Below, piece by piece: positions 1 to 8,617 of a stretch of 42,108 bases of DNA. A model generated the notes under the pieces. That model saw only the letters and a list, made by a program, of their open reading frames with translations. It ran no database searches and was not told the DNA's origin. A program made the position numbers and the translations under genes. This DNA comes from Gammaproteobacteria bacterium 28-57-27 (lineage in GTDB: Bacteria > Pseudomonadota > Gammaproteobacteria > Halothiobacillales > Halothiobacillaceae): contig NCGK01000023.1 of NCBI GenBank assembly GCA_002281735.1, positions 1 to 42,108 of the forward strand, given 5' to 3'. Numbering within the stretch: position 1 is the stretch's first letter; each line of letters begins with the position of its first letter.

Positions 1-32
1 GTTCCCGTGCCCGACATGGCCATCGAAGGGTC

Positions 33-89
33 GGCCTGTACGGGGCATCCTTGCCCCGACAGGCCTCAAACCGCATCCATGCGGTTTGA
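33..89. repeat. Two tandem perfect hairpins upstream of ycgN
   Basis: Two adjacent hairpins are visible. The first pairs 33-39 with 59-65 and 41-47 with 52-58, giving 14 bp with one bulged A at 40 and a TCCT tetraloop. The second pairs 66-75 with 80-89, a perfect 10 bp with a TCCA tetraloop. They abut without a spacer and no T-tract follows, so a standard intrinsic terminator is unlikely. They lie about 100 bp before the ycgN start and could be a structured leader, a small RNA or a REP-like element. Confidence 0.6.
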
Positions 90-186
90 CCCTCCGCTGT
101 CCACGCTGGTCACGGCGCGGCCAAGGGGGAGGAAAACCTCGCCACTGGCTGCGCCCGTGCGCCAAACCTTTCAAAGAGCCAAACCC

Positions 187-624
187 ATGACCACAACCTG
201 GTGGAACAGCAAACCACTACATCAACTCAACGCCGACGAGTGGGAAAGCCTGTGCGATGGCTGCGGCAAATGCTGCCTGCACAAACTCGAAGATGACGAC
301 GACGGCACGGTTTACACCACCGCTGTCGCCTGTGAACTGCTCGACTGTGCCACGGCGCAATGCCAGGACTATGCGCATCGGCAAACACATGTGCCAGAGT
401 GCATGGTGCTGCGCCCAGAGGACGTGGACGCCTACACGTGGCTGCCGCGTAGCTGCGCTTACCGCCTGCGGGCGCAAAACCTGCCACTGCCCGATTGGCA
501 TCCTTTGGTCACCGGTGACAAAAACTCGACACGCACACGAGGCCACTCCGTGGCTGGACGCTGTCTTTCCGCGCGCCAGGTTCCGCCAGATGATTATCAA
601 GAGCATGTAATTGAGTGGTACTAG
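187..624 (+). CDS. ycgN: YcgN-family cysteine cluster protein (UPF0260)
   Basis: This 145-residue protein has the cysteine cluster typical of the YcgN/UPF0260 family. The motif CDGCGKCC is at about residues 22-29, and further cysteines follow (CELLDC, CQDY, CMVL, then SCAYRL). The pattern suggests a bound metal or iron-sulphur centre, but no reaction is known. The reading frame stays open upstream to position 7, but the ATG at 187 begins the conserved family sequence (MTTTWWNSKPL). The upstream part overlaps two strong hairpins and is not protein-like. The gene is followed on the opposite strand by znuB. Confidence 0.85.
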   Translation: MTTTWWNSKPLHQLNADEWESLCDGCGKCCLHKLEDDDDGTVYTTAVACELLDCATAQCQDYAHRQTHVPECMVLRPEDVDAYTWLPRSCAYRLRAQNLPLPDWHPLVTGDKNSTRTRGHSVAGRCLSARQVPPDDYQEHVIEWY

Positions 625-654
625 CAGCCTGTCGGGCTTGAGACGATCTGGCTG

Positions 655-1470
655 CTAGCCCCGGCGCGGAAAGACTGTCAGCAGCAAAAATAACAACGCC
701 GCAGCCACCACCATCGACGGCCCAGCGGGCGTATCCCACTGCATCGACGCGGCCAGCCCTAATCCCGTCGCCAACATCCCCACCAGTACCGCACCTGCCG
801 CCATCTGCAACGGCGTGCGCGCCAAACGCCGCGCCGCCGCCGCCGGGATAATCAGCATCGACACGGTCAGCAAAATCCCCACCAGCTTCATGGCCAAGGC
901 CACAAACACCGCCAGCACCAACATAAAGCCAAGGCGCAAGGCCATCACCCTACGCCCTTCGACCGCCGCCAGCGACTCATGCACCGTCATGGCCAGCAAG
1001 CCCTGCCACATCCCGGCCAAAAGCAACAGACCAAGCACGTCGGCAAGACCAATCCACACCAGCTCCATGGTGCTCAAGGCCAGAATATCGCCGAACAGAT
1101 AGGCAAACAGATCCACGCGCACGTCTTCCATAAACGCCAGCAGCACCAAGCCAAGCGCCAGACTGCTATGCGCCAGCAAACCAAGCAAGGTGTCTTCGGC
1201 CAAGCCTTCCGCCGGGTGGCGACGCGCCAGAATCACCGCAATCGCTGCGCCCATCGCTGCCACGCCGATGATCGGATCGATATGCAGCAACAAACCCAAG
1301 CCCACGCCAAGAAAAGCCGAATGCGTCAAGGTTTCGCCGAAATACGCCATGCGCCGCCACACCACAAAACAACCCAAGGGGCCGGCCAGCAGAGCAACAC
1401 CCACGCCCCCCAGCAAGGCGCGCAGCAAAAAATCCGGCATACCTAGCGTATGCGCCAGTGACTCAAGCAT
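655..1470 (-). CDS. znuB: Zinc ABC transporter permease ZnuB
   Basis: ZnuB is the membrane permease of the high-affinity zinc importer; it pairs with ATPase ZnuC and periplasmic binding protein ZnuA. The protein is 271 residues and very hydrophobic, with several membrane segments and the ABC-3 family features GPLGCFVVWRRMAYFG near the N-terminus and LLTVSMLIIPAAAARR near the C-terminus. I chose the ATG at 1470 because AGGGAGG lies eight bases before it. An ATG at 1491 in the same frame has no such site. The start overlaps the end of znuC by eight bases (ATGCTTGA), so the two genes are translationally coupled. Confidence 0.9.
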   Translation of the reverse strand: MLESLAHTLGMPDFLLRALLGGVGVALLAGPLGCFVVWRRMAYFGETLTHSAFLGVGLGLLLHIDPIIGVAAMGAAIAVILARRHPAEGLAEDTLLGLLAHSSLALGLVLLAFMEDVRVDLFAYLFGDILALSTMELVWIGLADVLGLLLLAGMWQGLLAMTVHESLAAVEGRRVMALRLGFMLVLAVFVALAMKLVGILLTVSMLIIPAAAARRLARTPLQMAAGAVLVGMLATGLGLAASMQWDTPAGPSMVVAAALLFLLLTVFPRRG

Positions 1471-2266
1471 GGTTGCAGCCTCCCTTGCCATCGCAGAGCG
1501 GAATGTTCGACCCCGAGGTTGAAGCCGGGGCGATCACCACATTGCCATGCAGATCATGCACATGGTCATGATGGTGCTGATACACCGCAAAACCACGCAA
1601 ATCAGTGCCGAACAAACGCAAATATTCAGGATGTTGACTGATCGCTTCCGGTGTCCCCACACAACACACATGCTGCTCCAGACACACCACCTGATCGGTC
1701 GCCGCCATCACCAAATGCAGATCATGCGACACCATCAGCACCCCACAACCGCTTTCGTCACGCAGCTGCGCAATCAAACGGTACAACTCCTGCTGTCCAT
1801 GCACATCCAAACCCTGCGCAGGCTCATCCAGTACCAGCAACTGCGGCGAACGCAACAGCGCCCGCGCCAGCAACACCCGCTGCAACTCGCCGCCCGACAG
1901 GGTACGCAACGCCGCGTCCTGCAAATCCGGCACATCCAAACGCAGCAACACGGCACGCCGCTCCGCCACGCGGCTCTTACCCGCCAAGCGCAAAAACCCA
2001 TCCACATCCATCGGCAAACTCGGCGGCACGGCAAAACGCTGCGGCACATAACCGATCACCAAACCTTCACGACGTTCGACCCGCCCGGCATCCGCAGCGA
2101 TCAAACCCAATAACACCTGCACCAGCGTTGTTTTACCCGCACCATTCGGACCAACCAAGGTCACAATCTGCCCCGCGCGCAGGCTCAAACTCACCGTATT
2201 CAGCAAGCTCTTGCTGCCACGTCGCACACTTACCGCATCGGCACGAAGCAAAAAAGAAGCATCCAC
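1463..2266 (-). CDS. znuC: Zinc ABC transporter ATP-binding protein ZnuC
   Basis: This is the ATPase of the ZnuABC zinc importer. It has Walker A GPNGAGKTT, a Q-loop in IGYVPQ, signature LSGGELQRV, Walker B LLVLDEP and the switch histidine in MVSHDLH. The C-terminal tail holds a His-rich stretch (YQHHHDHVHD), common in ZnuC and probably zinc-binding. The frame is open far upstream into znuA. The likely start is the GTG at 2266 (MDASFLLRADAVSV), which gives 267 residues; an ATG at 2314 is possible but would overlap the operator. It runs divergently from znuA and is coupled to znuB. Confidence 0.88.
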   Translation of the reverse strand: MDASFLLRADAVSVRRGSKSLLNTVSLSLRAGQIVTLVGPNGAGKTTLVQVLLGLIAADAGRVERREGLVIGYVPQRFAVPPSLPMDVDGFLRLAGKSRVAERRAVLLRLDVPDLQDAALRTLSGGELQRVLLARALLRSPQLLVLDEPAQGLDVHGQQELYRLIAQLRDESGCGVLMVSHDLHLVMAATDQVVCLEQHVCCVGTPEAISQHPEYLRLFGTDLRGFAVYQHHHDHVHDLHGNVVIAPASTSGSNIPLCDGKGGCNHA

Positions 2267-2288
2267 ACCCGCACCCCAACCCAACTTT

Positions 2289-2301
2289 GTTATAAAGTAA
2301 C
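2289..2301. promoter_or_regulatory. Candidate Zur operator between znuC and znuA
   Basis: The sequence GTTATAAAGTAAC is a partial palindrome with GTTA/TAAC arms. It resembles the core of gammaproteobacterial Zur boxes and sits in the short divergent region between the znuC and znuA starts. A single site here could repress both transcription units when zinc is plentiful. The assignment rests on position and partial similarity; no zur gene is present in the window. Confidence 0.55.
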
Positions 2302-2330
2302 CGCATTCTCTCATACGGCAGGACTTAATC

Positions 2331-3281
2331 ATGCAGCACATCACCCGCAGCGCACTCACCCTTATCGCCATCCTCTTCAGCGCCCAGCTCAGCGCCGCGC
2401 CGAACGTGGTCACCAGCATCAAACCGATCAACGACCTGGTTCTCGCCGTGATGGACGGCGTGGGCGAACCCACCCGCCTGATCCCGCCCGGCAGCTCGCC
2501 ACACACCTACGCCCTCAAACCCTCGGAACGCCAGGCCGCAGAACACGCCGACGTGCTGTTCTGGATCGGGCCGGAGGTTGAAACCTCGCTGGAAAAAGTC
2601 AGCCAAAACCTGCCCAAACAGGCGCGCGTCGTCACTCTCGCCGATTTGCCCGGCATGGAAAAGCTCCAAGCGCGCACCGGCGGCGATTGGGAAAGAAAGC
2701 GCCCAATGGCGCGCCAAGCCGACGCTCACGGCAAGCATGGCGACCACGATGAGCACAACCACCGTAGCACGCTGGATGGCCATATGTGGCTCTCCCCCGC
2801 CAATGCAGGCGTGATCGTGCGCGCCACCGCGCAAACCCTCAGCGAAATCGACCCGACCAACACCGCCAAATACCAAGCCAATGCCGAGCAAGCCCTAACT
2901 CGCCTGAGCCAACTCGACACCTCACTCAAACAACAGCTCGCCCCGGTGCAAAACAAGCCCTTTATCGTCTTTCATGACGCCTACCAGTATTTCGAACACG
3001 CCTACGACCTCCAAGCCGCCGGTTCGATCCTGGTCAGCCCCGATGCCATGGCCAGCGCCAAGCGCGTGAACGACATGCGCAACAAGATCAAAGCGCTAGG
3101 CGCCACCTGCGTATTCAGCGAGCCACAATTCGAACCCAAGCTGGTGCAAACCCTGGTCGAAGGCACACAGGCGCGCACCGGAGTGCTTGATCCGCTGGGC
3201 GCAAGCCTGCCCGGCGGTATGGATGGGTATGAGCAACTCATACAAAACCTGGCAAACAACCTGCTGCACTGCCTTCAGTAG
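2331..3281 (+). CDS. znuA: Periplasmic zinc-binding protein ZnuA
   Basis: ZnuA captures zinc in the periplasm and hands it to ZnuBC. The 316-residue protein starts with a signal peptide (hydrophobic core LTLIAILFSAQL, cleavage likely after LSA). The family landmarks are VTSIKPI, the ligand histidine in SSPHTY, a His/Asp-rich loop (HGKHGDHDEHNH) at about residues 131-143, HMWLSP, FHDAYQYFE and LDPLGAS. AGGA lies eight bases before the ATG. It is transcribed divergently from znuCB with a Zur-like site between them. Confidence 0.93.
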   Translation: MQHITRSALTLIAILFSAQLSAAPNVVTSIKPINDLVLAVMDGVGEPTRLIPPGSSPHTYALKPSERQAAEHADVLFWIGPEVETSLEKVSQNLPKQARVVTLADLPGMEKLQARTGGDWERKRPMARQADAHGKHGDHDEHNHRSTLDGHMWLSPANAGVIVRATAQTLSEIDPTNTAKYQANAEQALTRLSQLDTSLKQQLAPVQNKPFIVFHDAYQYFEHAYDLQAAGSILVSPDAMASAKRVNDMRNKIKALGATCVFSEPQFEPKLVQTLVEGTQARTGVLDPLGASLPGGMDGYEQLIQNLANNLLHCLQ

Positions 3282-3321
3282 GATTGATCGAAAACCTTGC
3301 GATTTTCGAGATACCTGAATG

Positions 3322-3447
3322 TATTGATCCGGCCAGCTTTATCCGTGATTGTCCGCCGGGTCGCAGGGTGCGCCATGCGCACCTTTTAGCCCATCAGTGC
3401 GCATGGCGCACTCTACGCTTTCATGGATTAATCTTGCCGAATCAATA
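3322..3447. repeat. Composite inverted-repeat element, copy 1
   Basis: The element is bounded by TATTGATCCGGC (3322-3333) and its near-perfect inverse GCCGAATCAATA (3436-3447), matching at 11 of 12 bases. Inside is a second inverted repeat, GTGCGCCATGCGCAC (3368-3382) and its exact inverse at 3397-3411. The same terminal motif bounds another element at 36644-36774, so this looks like a dispersed non-coding element. It fills much of the roughly 350 bp gap between znuA and the PAS gene. Confidence 0.6.
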
Positions 3448-3632
3448 GAGTACAGGCCAGCGGAATGAAAAATCCATCGAGCCTGCCCCCATCGCCACAC
3501 TGTCAAACAACAGGCAAGCCCGAGCTGGTCGTCATAAGCCTCACCTTATCCAAACAATTAAAAAGACTGACTGGCTTATCAACACGCCTTCAAGCAACCT
3601 GAAGTTCCAATTTTGGTGCCAGGAGTTTGATG

Positions 3633-4070
3633 ATGAGCGTAGTTAACAATATCGAACGTGAGCAAGCCTGGAACAGCGTTGAACGCATGTTCGCGGTCAT
3701 TACATTCACCCCGGACGGAATCGTCACCGATGCTAATTCGGTGTTTCTCGATGCCATGGGTTACACACACGACCAAGTCGCGGGTCAGCATCACCGCACG
3801 TTTTGCGACAGTAAATTGGTGGAATCCAGCGAGTATCGTGCCTTCTGGGACGCGCTACGCAGTGGAAAAAGCCAACACGGCACCTTCCGTCGCCTACGCA
3901 AAGATGGCAGTGAAATCTTCCTTTACGCCGAATATGCCCCGTTGCTGAATGAGCAAGGCCAAGTCACCAAAGTGATCAAGGTCGCCCAGAACGTCTCACG
4001 CGTGGCCGAAAACCTGATCCGCCAACTCGGCATGAGCGAAAAACTCATTGGCCGCCTGATGACCCTTTAA
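3633..4070 (+). CDS. Single PAS-domain sensory protein
   Basis: This protein of about 145 residues is essentially one PAS domain (roughly residues 15-130). It contains FTPDGIVTDANSVFLDAMGY, a GQHHRTFCD segment, FRRLRKDGSEIFL and VIKVAQNVS. The sequence is close to the PAS domains of chemotaxis and biofilm-dispersal receptors such as BdlA, but no output domain is present. Consecutive ATGs at 3630 and 3633 follow AGGAG; 3633 has the better spacing. It lies 34 bp upstream of a Roadblock/LC7 gene, so the two are probably co-transcribed. Ligand and partner are unknown. Confidence 0.75.
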   Translation: MSVVNNIEREQAWNSVERMFAVITFTPDGIVTDANSVFLDAMGYTHDQVAGQHHRTFCDSKLVESSEYRAFWDALRSGKSQHGTFRRLRKDGSEIFLYAEYAPLLNEQGQVTKVIKVAQNVSRVAENLIRQLGMSEKLIGRLMTL

Positions 4071-4104
4071 CGCTTTAAGCCACAACTCATGCGAGGAATA
4101 CCAA

Positions 4105-4467
4105 ATGCGCGCTGATATGTTGACATCCATTCTTGCTGAACTTAATGGCTCGTCTGCTGATATTGAGGCCTCGGCCATCGTCTCAACCGACGGCCTGATG
4201 ATGGCCGCACTCTTGCCGGGAAATATGGATGAGGATCGCGTAGGCGCTATGAGTGCCGCCCTGCTTTCGCTTGGCGACCGCACAGCCAAAGAGCTTGCGC
4301 GCGGGAGCTTGGAGCAAGTTCTAATCAAAGGCGATAAGGGCTATATCCTGATGACCCATGCGGGCGAGGACGCAGTACTCACTGTCCTTGCCAAACCCCA
4401 AGCCAAACTCGGCCTGATTTTCCTCGACGTGAAGCGCGCCGCTGAATCGGTAGGCAAGGTCATCTAA
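4105..4467 (+). CDS. Roadblock/LC7 domain protein
   Basis: This 120-residue protein fits the bacterial Roadblock/LC7 (MglB-like) fold, a small alpha/beta module that dimerises and often regulates small GTPases or signalling proteins. Diagnostic parts are the N-terminal helix MLTSILAELN, the strand ASAIVSTDGLMMAA, LIKGDKGYILMTHAG and the C-terminal helix with FLDVKRAAESVGKVI. GAGGA lies about eight bases before the ATG. It probably forms an operon with the PAS gene. No MglA-like GTPase is nearby, so its effect on a GTPase is speculative. Confidence 0.82.
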   Translation: MRADMLTSILAELNGSSADIEASAIVSTDGLMMAALLPGNMDEDRVGAMSAALLSLGDRTAKELARGSLEQVLIKGDKGYILMTHAGEDAVLTVLAKPQAKLGLIFLDVKRAAESVGKVI

Positions 4468-4534
4468 GCCAAACGGAGTCTTCGCAATACCACGCTCCAT
4501 GCACGTTCGTGCGCGTTTCTTATTGCGCTGCACT

Positions 4535-4560
4535 CAAGGCGTGCCGACACAATCGCCTTG
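4535..4560. terminator. Possible terminator between the Roadblock gene and the exporter operon
   Basis: CAAGGCG (4535-4541) pairs with CGCCTTG (4554-4560) in the short gap between convergent genes. The downstream flank is only weakly T-rich, so this is a tentative call. Confidence 0.3.
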
Positions 4561-4574
4561 GCTTCCTCTTCTGC

Positions 4575-5684
4575 CTAATGCATTCGATTGCGGAACAGCC
4601 AGCCGGCAAACGCAAGGGTGCTGAGGCCGATCACACCCAGCGGCCAGAACTGGTCGATCAGGCCGTCGAACGAGCTGCCTTCGAGGAACACGCTGCGCAG
4701 GATGACCATGAAATAGCGCAGCGGATTGATAAGGGTTAAGTCCTGCACCAAGGGCGGCATATTGGCGATGGGTGTAGCGAACCCTGACAAAATCACCGCA
4801 GGCACGAGGAATAAAAATACCCCAAGCACGGCTTGTTGCAGCGTGGCTGAGAGCGCGGAGATCATCAGCCCCACCCCGGTGGCCGAGAGCAGAAACAGGG
4901 CGATGCCGGTATACAACGTCAGCAGGCTGCCATGCAGCGGCACGGCAAAGACCGTCACCGCCAAGAGGATGATGGCCGTGGCTTCCAGCAGGCCGATCAC
5001 CATTCCCGGTATAGCCTTGGCGACCAGTATTTCGAACGGTCGTAGCGGGGTGACGAGCAACTGGTCGAAAGTGCCTTGTTCGCGTTCACGCGCCACTGAC
5101 AGGGCGGTGACCACCATGACTACCACCAGCATCAGCAGCCCGACAATCCCGGGGATAATGAACCAGCGGCTTTCCAGGTTGGGATTGAACCAGGCGCGTG
5201 TTTGCATGACCGAGGGCAAGGCAGGCAGGCCGTGGTCTTGTTGCCAGTCCGTGTTGAAATCCTGAACAATCGTGCTGGCATAACCCAGCGCAATGGCGGC
5301 GGTGTTGGAATTGCGCCCGTCGATAATGATTTGCACACTGGCGGGTCGATCGACCAGCAGGTGATGCTCAAAGCGCGGGCCGATATTCAGCACCATCAAG
5401 GCGTCCTGCTCATTGATGCGCTGCGGGATGTCGGCCTCACGTTCAATAGGCGCGGTCAGGGTGAAATGCTGTGAGCCGGTAAAGCGGGCGATCAGCGCTT
5501 GTGCCGCCTGGCTGCCATCCTGGTTGTAGACCGCAAGCGGCACATGGTTGAGGTCGAAGGTGGCGGCAAAACTGAAAACCAGCAATTGAAGCAGCGGCGG
5601 GATAATGATGACGAAGCGTGAGCGTGGGTCGCGCAGCAGCGCCTGAAATTCCTTGATGCTCAGTGCAATGATTCGTTGCCACAT
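4575..5684 (-). CDS. ybhR: ABC-2 type exporter permease, YbhR-like
   Basis: This 369-residue membrane permease is the last gene of a four-gene exporter operon. It has an N-terminal membrane anchor after KEFQALLRDPRSRFVIIIPP, a large periplasmic loop (including ESRWFIIPG), then a run of membrane segments with the ABC-2 motif AREREQGTFDQLLVTPL. The frame extends far upstream, but the ATG at 5684 (MWQRIIAL) is where permease homology begins, 17 bp after ybhS. In E. coli the equivalent YbhGFSR system exports drugs and cations; the substrate here is not known. Confidence 0.85.
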   Translation of the reverse strand: MWQRIIALSIKEFQALLRDPRSRFVIIIPPLLQLLVFSFAATFDLNHVPLAVYNQDGSQAAQALIARFTGSQHFTLTAPIEREADIPQRINEQDALMVLNIGPRFEHHLLVDRPASVQIIIDGRNSNTAAIALGYASTIVQDFNTDWQQDHGLPALPSVMQTRAWFNPNLESRWFIIPGIVGLLMLVVVMVVTALSVAREREQGTFDQLLVTPLRPFEILVAKAIPGMVIGLLEATAIILLAVTVFAVPLHGSLLTLYTGIALFLLSATGVGLMISALSATLQQAVLGVFLFLVPAVILSGFATPIANMPPLVQDLTLINPLRYFMVILRSVFLEGSSFDGLIDQFWPLGVIGLSTLAFAGWLFRNRMH

Positions 5685-5701
5685 AGTATGTTTTCCAGCG
5701 C

Positions 5702-6841
5702 CTATTCCAGGTTTTTGCGGATGCGCCGCCGACTGGCGCCCAAAAACACTAGCGCTAGCGCCAGCATGGCCAGCGTGTTCGGCCAGATCACGCTGCCGAC
5801 ATCGCCCGCCAGAAACAGGGTGTGCAGAATCACTACGAAATAGCGCGCGGCGACAACATGGGTGAGCACTTGTAGCCAATCGGGCATGCTGCCGATGTCG
5901 AAGATGAAGCCGGAAAGCATGAACGCGGGCAGGAAGGTGGTGATGATGGCGACGAGGCTGGCGACAAACTGGTTGCGCGCGGTTACTGAAATCAGCAAGC
6001 CCATACCGAGTGCGGCCAGCAGAAACACCGACGAGGTGAGGAACAGCGTCCACACGCTGCCACGCAGCGGGACATCGAACAACCACAGCGCCATGGCGAC
6101 GGAGAGCGCCATACCACCCATGCCAAGCACAAAATAAGGGATGAGTTTGCCAAGCAGCAATTCATTGATGCGCACCGGGGTGACCATCAGGGCTTCGAGC
6201 GTGCCGCGCTCCCACTCGCGCGCCATGACCAGTGCGGTGAGCAACGCGCCGATCAGGGTCATGATGACCGCGATCAGGCCAGGCACGAGATAATCCCGGC
6301 TGCGCAGTTCCGGGTTGAACCAGACGCGCGCCGCCATCTCCACGGGTTGATGCACCTCCTGCCCGAGGCTTTGACTGCGCTGTTGCAGCCAGCCTTGCCA
6401 CGCGCTGCTGATGTAGCCCTGAATCAGGCGCGCCTGATTGGCGTTCACGCCGTTGACGATGAGCTGAACCGGTGCTTGATCGGTCGTGCTCAACAGTTTG
6501 GCGCTGAAATCACTGGGCAGATGCACAATGGCATCGACCTTGCGCGTCAATAGCCAGTCTTCCGCCATCGCCAGATTCGCGGCGGGATGCGTGACGAAAT
6601 ACGGCGAGTGCCCAAAGGCGGAAAACAACGCAGCGCTTTGTGCATCCGGCGCATCGGCGACCAGTGCGACAGGTATCAGTTTGGCATCCAGTGACACGCC
6701 ATAACCGAACAAAAACAGCAAAATCACCGGCATCAAAAAGGCAATGGCGAGGCTGGACGGGTCGCGCAGGATTTGCAGGCTTTCCTTGCGGATCAGCCCG
6801 AACAAACGCATCCGCTGGCCGCCGCGCTCAGGCTTTTGCAT
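5702..6841 (-). CDS. ybhS: ABC-2 type exporter permease, YbhS-like
   Basis: This 379-residue permease is paralogous to the next gene. It has RKESLQILRDPSSLAIAFLMP at the N-terminus, a periplasmic loop of about 130 residues ending with RSRDYLVPGL, and five or six further membrane segments with AREWERGTLEALMVTPV. The ATG at 6841 is favoured because GGAGG lies six bases before it. It overlaps the end of the ATPase gene by 14 bases, so translation is probably coupled. It is expected to heterodimerise with the YbhR-like permease. Confidence 0.86.
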   Translation of the reverse strand: MQKPERGGQRMRLFGLIRKESLQILRDPSSLAIAFLMPVILLFLFGYGVSLDAKLIPVALVADAPDAQSAALFSAFGHSPYFVTHPAANLAMAEDWLLTRKVDAIVHLPSDFSAKLLSTTDQAPVQLIVNGVNANQARLIQGYISSAWQGWLQQRSQSLGQEVHQPVEMAARVWFNPELRSRDYLVPGLIAVIMTLIGALLTALVMAREWERGTLEALMVTPVRINELLLGKLIPYFVLGMGGMALSVAMALWLFDVPLRGSVWTLFLTSSVFLLAALGMGLLISVTARNQFVASLVAIITTFLPAFMLSGFIFDIGSMPDWLQVLTHVVAARYFVVILHTLFLAGDVGSVIWPNTLAMLALALVFLGASRRRIRKNLE

Positions 6842-8609
6842 GCGCTGCCTCCGCCGCCGGTCGGCTGATTAACTCGATGAAGGCTTCTTCCATCGTCGGG
6901 TTCGGCTTGTCCGCGCTGCTGGACTGGGCTCGCACGGCCTTTGGACTGCCTTCGGCGAGAATCGCGCCCTGGCTCATGATGACCAGGCGGTCGCAGTACT
7001 CGGCCTCGTCAAGGAAGTGCGTGGTAATCATGATGGTAACGCCGTGATCGGCCAGCTGGTTGATGCGTCGCCAGAACGCGCGGCGCTCAATGGGATCAAC
7101 CCCAGAGGTCGGCTCATCCAGAAACAGAATGTCCGGCTCGTGCATCAGGGCGCAGGCCATGGCCAGACGCTGTTTAAAACCGAGCGGCAGCAGGCCGCAA
7201 TTGCTGTCGCGATAAGCCGCAAGATCAAACTCGTCCAGCGCCCAGGCGATGCGTGTACGTTGGCGCTCACGGCTCAGGCCATAGGTGCGGGCGAAGAATT
7301 TGAGGTTTTGCGCCACGCTCAGCACCTCGTACAACGCGAACTTCTGCGACATATAGCCGATGCGGGCGCGCGCCCGAGCAGCGGCACGGCGCAAGTCCAC
7401 TCCGGCGACGGAAAGCTGGCCGGAGCTGGCGGGCAACAGGCCGCACAACATACGGAAGGTGGTGGATTTCCCCGCGCCATTCGCGCCCAGCAAGCCGAAG
7501 ATTTCGCCGCGCTCGACCTGAAAGCTGATCGCATCGACGGCGGTAAACGCGCCAAAGCGGCGGGTAAGTTCACGCACCTCGATGATGCTGGCCGGGCGGA
7601 CATCATCCTGCGCCGGTGCGGCAGGCGACAGCTGGACAGTTTGCACACTCGCCTGGGAAGCCGGGGCAAGAGATTGCAGGCGTAGCACAAAAGCATCTTC
7701 AAAGCGCGGCTGCATTGCCGTCCAGATCACTTCGGGCAGCCCCGGCGGCGCGGTGTCGGCTTGCAGCAACACCCGCACCTGATCGCCGTCGATCACCGCA
7801 TCGAGCACGGCGGGCGTAGCGCTCAGTTCGGCTTGCAGATTGCGCCGTCGCCCGTGTTCGCGGCGTGCGCCGAAAACCCGGCCTTGCAGCTGTTCGGTGA
7901 AACTTGCAGGCGTGCCTTGACCCAAAACCCGGCCTTCGTGCAACAAAATAACTTGCGCGCAGCGTTCGGCCTCATCCAGATAGGCGGTGGAAAGCAGCAC
8001 GCTCATGCCTTCGTCAGCGACCAGCTGAAACACGATGGCCCACAACTCGCGGCGGGAAACGGGATCGACGCCGACGGTCGGCTCATCCAGCAACAACAGT
8101 CGCGGCGGGCGCACCAGCGTGCAGGCCAGACCGAGTTTCTGCTTCATGCCGCCGGAAAGTCGTCCGGCCAGCCGGTCAGTAAAGTCACCAAGCTTGGTCA
8201 TCGCCAGCAGCTGCGCATAGCGCGCGGGTCGTTCAGGTCGCGGCAGACCCTGTAAATCGGCGTAGAGATCCAGGTTTTCCTGCACGCTCAAGTCTTCGTA
8301 CAGCCCGAAGTGCTGCGGCATATAGCCGACGCGTGACTGCACTGCCAGCGGGTCGCTCAAGACATCCATGCCCAGCACGGAAAGCGAGCCGGAATCCGGG
8401 GTGAGCAGGCCAGCGATCAGGCGCATCAATGTGGTTTTGCCCGCGGCATCGGCGCCGATCAGGCCGGTCACCTGTCCCGGTTTGACCTGCAGCGACACGT
8501 CCGACACCGCATCGGTGCGTTTCGGCGGCTTGCCGAAGGACTTGCACAAACCTTGAGCGACGATGGCGAATGCCAACTCGTGTGGCTCGGTGTCAGGCGG
8601 CGTACTCAT
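6828..8609 (-). CDS. ybhF: Tandem ABC ATPase of a drug or cation exporter, YbhF-like
   Basis: This 593-residue protein contains two complete ABC ATPase halves. The first (about 10-240) has Walker A GADAAGKTT, signature LSGGMKQKL and Walker B LLLLDEPTVGVDP. The second (about 345-560) has Walker A GANGAGKST and Walker B ILFLDEPTSGVDP, but its signature is LPLGFKQRL rather than LSGG. Such an asymmetric signature is typical of YbhF/RbbA-type tandem ATPases. Placement between an HlyD-type protein and two permeases fits YbhGFSR. The alanine-rich tail AAEAAHAKA overlaps ybhS. Confidence 0.9.
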   Translation of the reverse strand: MSTPPDTEPHELAFAIVAQGLCKSFGKPPKRTDAVSDVSLQVKPGQVTGLIGADAAGKTTLMRLIAGLLTPDSGSLSVLGMDVLSDPLAVQSRVGYMPQHFGLYEDLSVQENLDLYADLQGLPRPERPARYAQLLAMTKLGDFTDRLAGRLSGGMKQKLGLACTLVRPPRLLLLDEPTVGVDPVSRRELWAIVFQLVADEGMSVLLSTAYLDEAERCAQVILLHEGRVLGQGTPASFTEQLQGRVFGARREHGRRRNLQAELSATPAVLDAVIDGDQVRVLLQADTAPPGLPEVIWTAMQPRFEDAFVLRLQSLAPASQASVQTVQLSPAAPAQDDVRPASIIEVRELTRRFGAFTAVDAISFQVERGEIFGLLGANGAGKSTTFRMLCGLLPASSGQLSVAGVDLRRAAARARARIGYMSQKFALYEVLSVAQNLKFFARTYGLSRERQRTRIAWALDEFDLAAYRDSNCGLLPLGFKQRLAMACALMHEPDILFLDEPTSGVDPIERRAFWRRINQLADHGVTIMITTHFLDEAEYCDRLVIMSQGAILAEGSPKAVRAQSSSADKPNPTMEEAFIELISRPAAEAAHAKA

Positions 8610-8617
8610 CGCGCGGC

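Noticed and set aside
1651-2295. Long plus-strand frames opposite znuC (Pro/His/Ala-rich).
   Set aside because: They are reading-frame shadows of znuC with low-complexity translations.
3288-3309. TCGAAAA/TTTTCGA hairpin just after znuA as a terminator.
   Set aside because: The stem is only 7 bp and AT-rich, and no T-run follows.
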